NCBI GenBank assembly: GCA_964411985.1 | Contig: CAYPNF010000058.1 | Span: forward strand, 1 to 48,060 | Reading direction: 5' to 3' | Source of the DNA: CAYPNF01 sp964411985 | GTDB lineage: Bacteria; Verrucomicrobiota; Verrucomicrobiia; Limisphaerales; J093 | DNA: 48,060 nucleotides | In this document: piece by piece, positions 43,421 through 48,060 of the stretch | Layout of the letters: every line of letters begins with the position of its first letter | Numbering within the stretch: position 1 is the first letter of the stretch | The notes under the pieces: model-generated | What the model was told of the DNA's origin: nothing | The model's database searches: none | What the model saw: only the letters and a program-made list of their open reading frames with translations | Made by a program: the position numbers and the translations under genes

Positions 43421-44815
43421 CTAGTGGGCTGGGATTTGGGCCGCCAGATCCTCAGCGGGATAGGTCCAGATCTCAGCCAGGGTGGGGTGGTAGTGAGGTG
43501 TGGCCGCCAACTCTTGAACCGTCATGTTTTTGGCCATGGCTACCACGATCTCATGAATCAGTTCCCCGCCAACAGGCCCGACCACGCTGCCGCCGAGGAT
43601 CTTTCCGGTGGTGGGGTCGGCGAGCAGCTTCACGAATCCATCCAACGCCTCCATGATGAGCGATTTTCCGTGATCATTGAAAGGATAGCTCGAGGCCAGG
43701 AATGGAATCCCGGAGGCTTTCGCCTCCTTTTCATTCAACCCAACTTGGGCGACTTGCGGGTCGGTGAACACCACGTGAACCAGCAACCGGTAATCCATCT
43801 GCCGAGGTTGGTCGGGATGCAGGATGTTGTGGGCTGCAATCTCCCCTTGCTGGATGGCCACGTGCACGATCTCGTGAGGCCCCGTGCAGTCACCTGCAGC
43901 ATAAATGTGAGGAACGGAAGTGCGTTGCGAAAGATCGGTGCGGATCTGATGATGGCCGATGGTTGCGACTCCTGCTCGCTCCAGTCCTAGTGCGTCCGTT
44001 GCCGCGGTTCTTCCCAGCGCATGCAGAATCTGCTCGGCGACCACCTCGACTTTTTCGCCTTGATGCTCGAAAACGACCGTTTTGAGCGCCCCCGAACGCC
44101 GCACCTCCAAGAGACGGGTGCCGGTGTAGACCTTAATCCCTTCGCGACGGAACGCTCCTTCCAGCGACTTGGCGCAATCCGTGTCCAGGTCGCGCAAGAC
44201 CTGTGGGCTCCTTTGAATCACGGTTACTTTGACGCCGAACCGGGCAAAGTACTGGGCAAACTCTAACGCCACCGCACCGCCTCCGAGCACCACCATCGAT
44301 TCGGGTAGTTGCTCGCAAGTGAGCGCGTCATCGCTCGTCATGTAGCCCACGCGGGAGAGGTCTGCCAGGGGTGGCTCCGACACCTTGGATCCAGTGCAGA
44401 CGATGAAATGACTGGCCCGGAGGGTTGTGCCGTTGTCCAGGAGCAGGGTATGCGCGTCCTGGAAGGAGGCCTGCGCCCTCAGGAAGGTGAATTTGCCTTT
44501 TTCCAGTTGTTGTCGCCGGTAGTCGGCGAACTCGCGGATTTGGCGGTCCTTGCGCGCGATGACTTCATGGAGGTTGAAGGAGACCTCTCGTGGGTGGATG
44601 CCCCAGACCGGACCCATCTTGCAGAGGTGCCGGACTTCGGCGGCGTAGAGGAGTGCCTTTGTGGGCATGCACCCTCGCAGAATGCAGAGGCCACCCAGTT
44701 CTTTCCCTCCTTCCACCAGTGCCACTTTCCGCCCCGCTTGGGCCGCCGTCCTCGCGGCCGCATATCCGGCACTTCCCGCGCCGAGCACGGCGATGTCGAA
44801 GTCATTCTCCTTCAT
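43421..44815 (-). CDS. Lipoamide-dehydrogenase-like FAD disulfide oxidoreductase
   Basis: 464 residues with the class I flavoprotein layout: FAD motif VLGAGSAGYAAARTA, redox disulfide GGLCILRGCMPTKALL (C-x4-C), NAD motif VLGGGAVALEFAQYF, a second FAD motif HIYAAGDCTGP, and the dimerisation end with HYHPTLAEIWTYPAEDL, which keeps the H-x-H-P-T pattern. Dihydrolipoamide dehydrogenase, mercuric reductase and related enzymes share this. CILRGCMPTK differs from the usual CLNVGCIPSK, so the substrate is uncertain. The gene is 15 bp downstream of the cobalamin adenosyltransferase on the same strand. Confidence 0.85.
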   Translation of the reverse strand: MKENDFDIAVLGAGSAGYAAARTAAQAGRKVALVEGGKELGGLCILRGCMPTKALLYAAEVRHLCKMGPVWGIHPREVSFNLHEVIARKDRQIREFADYRRQQLEKGKFTFLRAQASFQDAHTLLLDNGTTLRASHFIVCTGSKVSEPPLADLSRVGYMTSDDALTCEQLPESMVVLGGGAVALEFAQYFARFGVKVTVIQRSPQVLRDLDTDCAKSLEGAFRREGIKVYTGTRLLEVRRSGALKTVVFEHQGEKVEVVAEQILHALGRTAATDALGLERAGVATIGHHQIRTDLSQRTSVPHIYAAGDCTGPHEIVHVAIQQGEIAAHNILHPDQPRQMDYRLLVHVVFTDPQVAQVGLNEKEAKASGIPFLASSYPFNDHGKSLIMEALDGFVKLLADPTTGKILGGSVVGPVGGELIHEIVVAMAKNMTVQELAATPHYHPTLAEIWTYPAEDLAAQIPAH

Positions 44816-44830
44816 GCTTGGTTTCCTCGC

Positions 44831-45379
44831 TTACTCACTGGCTTGGGTCACTGCCTGTTTGTCCACCCAACGGGCCATAAGCCATAGGGCGTCCGCGAGC
44901 CGATTCAGGTAGACCACCACTTCTCGATTGTTGTGGATCCCGTTTTCCTGGAGGGCTACGACCTTGCGTTCAGAACGGCGGCAGACGGTCCGCGCCACTT
45001 CGAGCGCCGCTCCCGCCAGACTGTCGCCGGGAAGACACCACCCGCGGAACGGTCCCACCTTCGGTTCATGCACCTGAATCCACTGGTCTAGTCTTTCCGT
45101 CATGGCCGCGTTCACCGGGGTGAATCCGTCGCTCAAATACCGGTCTCGATCCTGGCAATCCGTCGCGAGCTCGCCCATGACTGTGATCAGATCCTTCTGA
45201 ATCCCCAGGAGGGTGGCCTGAATCTCCCGGTCCGCCGTTTGGGCGCGTGCCATGCCCAGACATGCGGTCAGTTCGTCGAGACATCCGTAAGCCTCGACCC
45301 GCGGATGCGTCTTTGAGACACGGCGATTGTACATCAAACCAGTGGTCCCGGTGTCGCCCGTCTTGGTCACAATACTCAT
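44831..45379 (-). CDS. Cob(I)alamin adenosyltransferase, PduO type
   Basis: 182 residues from the ATG at 45379; an upstream ATG (45466) adds 29 residues atypical of the family and overlaps the divergent gene. It transfers the adenosyl group of ATP to cob(I)alamin. Typical features are the N-terminal KTGDTGTTGL nucleotide loop, YGCLDELTACLGMARA, and the later CRRSERKVVAL and YLNRLADALWLMARW segments. No corrinoid-dependent enzyme is adjacent. Confidence 0.92.
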   Translation of the reverse strand: MSIVTKTGDTGTTGLMYNRRVSKTHPRVEAYGCLDELTACLGMARAQTADREIQATLLGIQKDLITVMGELATDCQDRDRYLSDGFTPVNAAMTERLDQWIQVHEPKVGPFRGWCLPGDSLAGAALEVARTVCRRSERKVVALQENGIHNNREVVVYLNRLADALWLMARWVDKQAVTQASE

Positions 45380-45513
45380 GGCTTTAGTTTGCTCCTCGAT
45401 TGGATTTCCGCAAGCACGCGCACGCGAGAGGATTGATGAAGGGAATATGATCTTCATCACCGCCATTGACGTCCCCCGCGGCGACTCCTATGTTCCCAAC
45501 CGCGGAACTCGCT

Positions 45514-45771
45514 ATGAATGCCAAATTGCTTTTTCGGACGCTCCTCCTGATCATTGTGCTCTTGCTCCTGGTGATGATCGGCTTATACAACAAAGACTTG
45601 GTTTCCCTGTCGCTGCCCCCGGTCCTGCCCAAACCGTTTAAGCAGCCGGCGGCCATCATGTACTTCGGCTTCTTTGCGGTGGGCTTCCTCGTGGGTACCC
45701 TCATGACGGCCGGCGGCGGCAAGGGCGCATCGGGTGGGGACAGCGGGAAGGCTTCCAAGGGAGGAAAGTAG
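45514..45771 (+). CDS. LapA-like small membrane protein
   Basis: 85 residues. Two hydrophobic helices (LLLIIVLLLLVMIGLYN and MYFGFFAVGFLVGTLMTAG) flank a short NKDLVSLSLPPV loop, the pattern of the lipopolysaccharide-assembly LapA/DUF1049 family. The Gly/Lys-rich tail is disordered. I start at the ATG at 45514 because the frame upstream has no family sequence. It diverges from the cobalamin adenosyltransferase, so a shared regulatory region of about 130 bp lies between. Confidence 0.65.
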   Translation: MNAKLLFRTLLLIIVLLLLVMIGLYNKDLVSLSLPPVLPKPFKQPAAIMYFGFFAVGFLVGTLMTAGGGKGASGGDSGKASKGGK

Positions 45772-45795
45772 GGCGAGAGTGGGGGATTGGGTGCG

Positions 45796-45819
45796 GAAAG
45801 CCTCGGCTGAGCGGCTTTC
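45796..45819. terminator. Possible bidirectional terminator hairpin
   Basis: gaaagcc (45796-45802) and ggctttc (45813-45819) form a 7-bp stem between the converging LapA-like and amidase genes. There is no strong T-run on either side, so it is a weak call. Confidence 0.3.
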
Positions 45820-45839
45820 AGTCCTTTGGTGCCGGCAAC

Positions 45840-46841
45840 TCAGTTTTCTACCGTGCGTCGATAGGCGAGGATGCCCATCGTGATGGCTCTGGCTAGTTTC
45901 TGCCGGTTTGCCTGGGTGAAGATGGCTTTGGCCTCCTTGGGGGCGGTCATGAAACCGCCTTCCACGAGGACGGCGGGCATCTCGGCGTTTCTGAGCACCG
46001 CGAACCGGGCCCGGCGCACTCCCCGATCCTCGCTCCCCAGAGTTCGCACCAACTGCCGCTGGAGTTGATAGGCGAGATACATATTGTACCGGTCGTTCAG
46101 GTTTCCCAAGACCGCTTGGGTGGAGGCAGCTTCACCCCGGGCGTTGGTGGATTGGGCCTTGGAGGGAGTGAGGCAATAGACTTCCACACCGCTGACGTCG
46201 CCATTGCCATTTCCAGAGGCGTTGTAGTGTAGGCTGAGGAACAGGTCAGCTCCATACCTTTTGGCGATGGGGTTTCGCTCGTAGGGGTCAAGGTAATCAT
46301 CGCCAGAACGGGTGAGAATCACCCGGAACCCAGCTTGTCGCAGCTGGGCGCGCAACTCGCGTGCGAGGAGGAGGGTATGGGTCTTTTCCTGCTGGGAACC
46401 TGCTTGGTGTCCTGGATCCCTCCCCCCGTGTCCGGGGTCCAAGGCGATGACCTTGATTTTCCTTCCGGCACGATACTGGGGCGGACGGAGCACTGGTTCG
46501 ATGGTGGTGCGCAAGTCCAAGGAGGAGATGAAGACGTCCTGGTTTTTAGGGATGATCGGAACCGAAAGCCAGACTTTGACTCCGTTAATCTCCGCCTTGC
46601 GCGAATCGAGTGTGAAAAGGAGGCGCACGGAACGGTTGGTGACCGAGATTTGTCCGGAGGAACGGTCCCATCCGACGCGGTAGCCCTGTTTCATCGCCCA
46701 GGATTGGAGGCTGACCACTTCCTGTCCGTAGAGGACCATGCGGCTGGGGGAGCTTGCGGCCGTCGCTGGGTAGGACGGCAACGCCAGCAGGGCCATGGCC
46801 CACCACCAGGTCCAGAACATTTTGCCGCAGGATCTTCGCAT
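45840..46841 (-). CDS. N-acetylmuramoyl-L-alanine amidase (Amidase_3)
   Basis: 333 residues with a signal peptide (WTWWWAMALLALPSYPATAA). Residues about 35-115 resemble a copper-amine-oxidase-N-like or AMIN-like stalk (GYRVGWDRSSGQISV). The catalytic domain from about 130 has KVIALDPGHGGRDPGHQ, the LFLSLHYNAS strand and VLVEGGFMT, giving the zinc ligands and the catalytic Glu. The enzyme cleaves the peptide stem from cell-wall glycan in the periplasm. It is transcribed toward the LapA-like gene. Confidence 0.92.
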   Translation of the reverse strand: MRRSCGKMFWTWWWAMALLALPSYPATAASSPSRMVLYGQEVVSLQSWAMKQGYRVGWDRSSGQISVTNRSVRLLFTLDSRKAEINGVKVWLSVPIIPKNQDVFISSLDLRTTIEPVLRPPQYRAGRKIKVIALDPGHGGRDPGHQAGSQQEKTHTLLLARELRAQLRQAGFRVILTRSGDDYLDPYERNPIAKRYGADLFLSLHYNASGNGNGDVSGVEVYCLTPSKAQSTNARGEAASTQAVLGNLNDRYNMYLAYQLQRQLVRTLGSEDRGVRRARFAVLRNAEMPAVLVEGGFMTAPKEAKAIFTQANRQKLARAITMGILAYRRTVEN

Positions 46842-47145
46842 GCTGCGGAGAAGCTGCCTAGATACCCAACCGCCTTCAAGGAAAACATGGGTGGTATCGG
46901 TGATCTCTCTGTAGGGGGTTACTTTGGGTGTGGGGTGGTTGGGTCTGGGGGGCGTCTTGGGGAGGTCGTGCTGATGCGTCCTGGGGGGTGTTGGGAGGGA
47001 TCCGGCGGGGATCCCCTTTCAGGATTGCAATAAACGTTTGGCTATAGGATTAATGGAGACATCATGATTGCCATGGAACGAGTTACACACGGGAGAATTC
47101 GCCTTTTTCCGCCAGTCAATCAACGTTTTGCAATCGTTTAAGCAC
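46842..47145. other. Intergenic stretch before the fourth cassette island
   Basis: About 300 bp with no supported gene. It includes G-rich segments (46905-47010) and three related short strings, gcaataaacg, tcaatcaacg and gcaatcgttt (47030-47140), just ahead of gttagcc. Nothing else is recognised. Confidence 0.5.
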
Positions 47146-47152
47146 GTTAGCC

Positions 47153-47404
47153 ATGAACACCCGAGCCCCGAGCTTTGTAGTCGCTAGGTTCGTATATGCG
47201 GTTGTCGCTTGGTTTTGTTTTGCGGCATCGGTGGGAATCATTGTTAGCGTTGCAGTCGAGCCTGGTCGAAAGAGCACATTGGATTGGGGCGGTGCGTTGC
47301 TGATCGCGGCCGCGCCCTTGGCAGTCGGCGTGCTGGCAGTCCGCCGGTGCCGCCATTGGACCCGGCGCGGTCAGGCAAACACAATCAAGAATGCAAATGG
47401 CTAA
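47153..47404 (+). CDS. Small two-helix membrane protein in a cassette
   Basis: 83 residues. Hydrophobic segments VYAVVAWFCFAASVGIIVSV (about 13-32) and ALLIAAAPLAVGVLAV (about 47-63) are followed by a basic tail (RRCRHWTRRGQ). I do not recognise a family. The ATG directly follows gttagcc (47146-47152), close to an attC right core, and the TAA stop lies in the left core of attC site 5. This is the tight spacing of a cassette gene. The topology suggests a short inner-membrane protein; the function is unknown. Confidence 0.7.
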   Translation: MNTRAPSFVVARFVYAVVAWFCFAASVGIIVSVAVEPGRKSTLDWGGALLIAAAPLAVGVLAVRRCRHWTRRGQANTIKNANG

Positions 47405-47491
47405 CCACCCAAACGCAGCGAACTCCGCAATGAACCCTGAAACTCAAACCAAGGACCAACAGCGCGGAGTCGCTGATCCGGAGCGTTCGAC
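47399..47491 (+). repeat. attC recombination site 5
   Basis: A 93-bp site: left core ggctaac (47399-47405), left arm cagcgaactccgc (47416-47428), right arm gcggagtcgctg (47464-47475), right core gttcgac (47485-47491). Arms pair over 12 bp without mismatch, with one extra A (47422) after six pairs, as in sites 1 and 3. The spacer atgaaccctgaaactcaaac is closely related to that of site 1. Confidence 0.92.
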
Positions 47492-47503
47492 AAAGGTGCA
47501 TCT

Positions 47504-47932
47504 ATGAAACGTTCGGCCTTTCTTGCAGCTTTTCTGCTGTTTTGGGCTACAGTGGCGCATTAAGCATCTGACAGATCGATTCTCGACATCGCGCCGACGC
47601 TTGCGGAACTTGGGAGTGGATGGACGACGAACAAGACCTTCCTCCTAATTGATCCTCGCTGCGAGCCGCCCGAACAGGTTTGTGCGGAGCACCCTGACCG
47701 GGAGGGGTTCTTGGAATACCATCGCCAGATGATGAAGTCGTCTGGACGGACCGCTTACCTCAGGATGGAGTTCGGCCCGGCATCGGACTACTCCAAAGCC
47801 ACACGATTGGCACAAGTCATTGATGCGAAGATTAGAGGGAAGCTCATTCCCAAAGCGCCGGCCCCGGAAAGGCACAAGAGCGCCGAACCACCCGAACGCT
47901 CGCGCCGAGATAAGCCCGGGATGCGAGAATAG
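47504..47932 (+). pseudogene. Cassette gene with an in-frame stop after its signal peptide
   Basis: From the ATG at 47504 the frame encodes MKRSAFLAAFLLFWATVAH, a signal peptide, then TAA (47561-47563), and continues open in the same frame for about 120 codons (ASDRSILDIAPTLAELGSGW, LIDPRCEPPEQVC, FGPASDYSKATRLAQVIDAK). The stop falls right at the expected cleavage site. Likely a nonsense mutation in an exported protein of unknown family; a sequencing error or stop readthrough is possible. The last 15 codons enter the next left core, gccgaac (47882-47888). Confidence 0.6.
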
Positions 47933-48060
47933 AGGAGACACCTCTTGAAACATGTCAACCTTACCCAGTCGGTGAGATAGCGAAAGCGATCAAGTCCCAC
48001 CCGATGCAAGGCTAGCCACCGGGTCGGCAGCCGAACCGAAGTGCGAGTGCTGAGAAGCAC
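47882..48060 (+). other. attC left core followed by a dense stem-loop segment; possible group II intron 5' part
   Basis: gccgaac (47882-47888) starts an attC whose right side is missing. From 47931 many short stems follow: agagg-agaca-cctct (47931-47945), a gcgaaagc tetraloop near 47980, acccg/cgggt (47999-48024) around ggctagcc, and gtgct-gaga-agcac (48047-48060). Such density suggests a structured RNA. A group II intron is conceivable because some of them target attC sites, but no conserved domain V or reverse transcriptase is in view, and the window ends here. Confidence 0.3.

Noticed and set aside
45380..45513. Cobalamin riboswitch ahead of the adenosyltransferase
   Set aside because: Only about 130 bp shared with a divergent gene, and no recognisable B12-box was seen.
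1..48060. CRISPR array, tRNA or rRNA genes
   Set aside because: No regularly spaced repeats with spacers, and no cloverleaf or rRNA-like segments were recognised; direct repeats seen belong to families A, B and C.

Overview
The window looks like a chromosome segment of a GC-rich verrucomicrobial or planctomycetal bacterium. The best phylogenetic hint is the 18-28 kb block of cytochrome-like DUF1587/1588/1592/1585, DUF1552, DUF1549/1553 (PSD1) and DUF1501 genes, families concentrated in Planctomycetota and Verrucomicrobiota. Tat-exported proteins, large secreted beta-helix and subtilase proteins, a bifunctional fucokinase and dispersed intergenic repeats fit the same picture. No rRNA, tRNA, CRISPR array or integrase gene was seen.

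Layout: 0-2.2 kb, repeat family A on both sides of a VKOR-thioredoxin fusion. 2.2-8.8 kb, a minus-strand run: beta-helix protein, oligoendopeptidase F, an ArsB/SLC13-type permease and a UVR-motif protein. 9-13.5 kb, CBS-domain protein, a small HisKA-like protein, an ECF sigma factor translationally linked to a membrane protein and a Spy/CpxP-like protein, an SDR enzyme and an acyltransferase. 13.7-15 kb, repeat A again, then trxB. 15-18 kb, REP-like hairpins, a cassette island (ankyrin, L7/L12-like lipoprotein, LSm-like) and an antisense DUF4143 ATPase. 18-28.2 kb, the exported cytochrome/DUF cluster ending in an esterase-SMP30 fusion. 28.2-29.2 kb, a second cassette island (cupin, DUF2200). 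29.7-33.4 kb, a secreted subtilase. 33.6-34.4 kb, a third cassette island against the 3' end of uvrA. 37.4-38.3 kb, repeat family B. 38.4-46.8 kb, fucokinase/GDP-fucose enzyme with a coupled glycosyltransferase, TAXI solute-binding protein, lipoamide-dehydrogenase-like flavoprotein, cobalamin adenosyltransferase, LapA-like protein and an amidase. 47.1-48.06 kb, a fourth cassette island ending in a highly structured segment.

The most unusual content is a scattered set of integron-type recombination sites. Five sites (15838, 16546, 28682, 34026, 47399) are 90-94 bp long. Each has an AAC-type left core (degenerate in one), a GTT-type right core, and an 11-13 bp imperfect stem with exactly one extra base on the left arm, which is the hallmark of attC. 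They lie between small unrelated plus-strand genes in four separate islands with no integrase, as in clusters of attC sites lacking an integrase (CALIN). Two of the first genes (ankyrin; small membrane protein) carry the same ~190-bp upstream module: a sigma-70-like promoter, a 21-25 codon leader ORF with an internal inverted repeat, and an ATGA overlap with the cargo start. Similarity stops at a GTTCG(C/G)C core just before the cargo. This resembles the Pc/attI/ORF11 arrangement of mobile integrons, but duplicated and dispersed; it is the best candidate for an undescribed system here.

Functional links: VKOR-DsbA and trxB both serve thiol redox but are not adjacent. The sigma factor operon looks like an envelope-stress module. 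The 18-28 kb genes are probably exported together and act outside the cytoplasm. Fkp and the GT2 enzyme are translationally coupled and probably feed fucose into a surface glycan.
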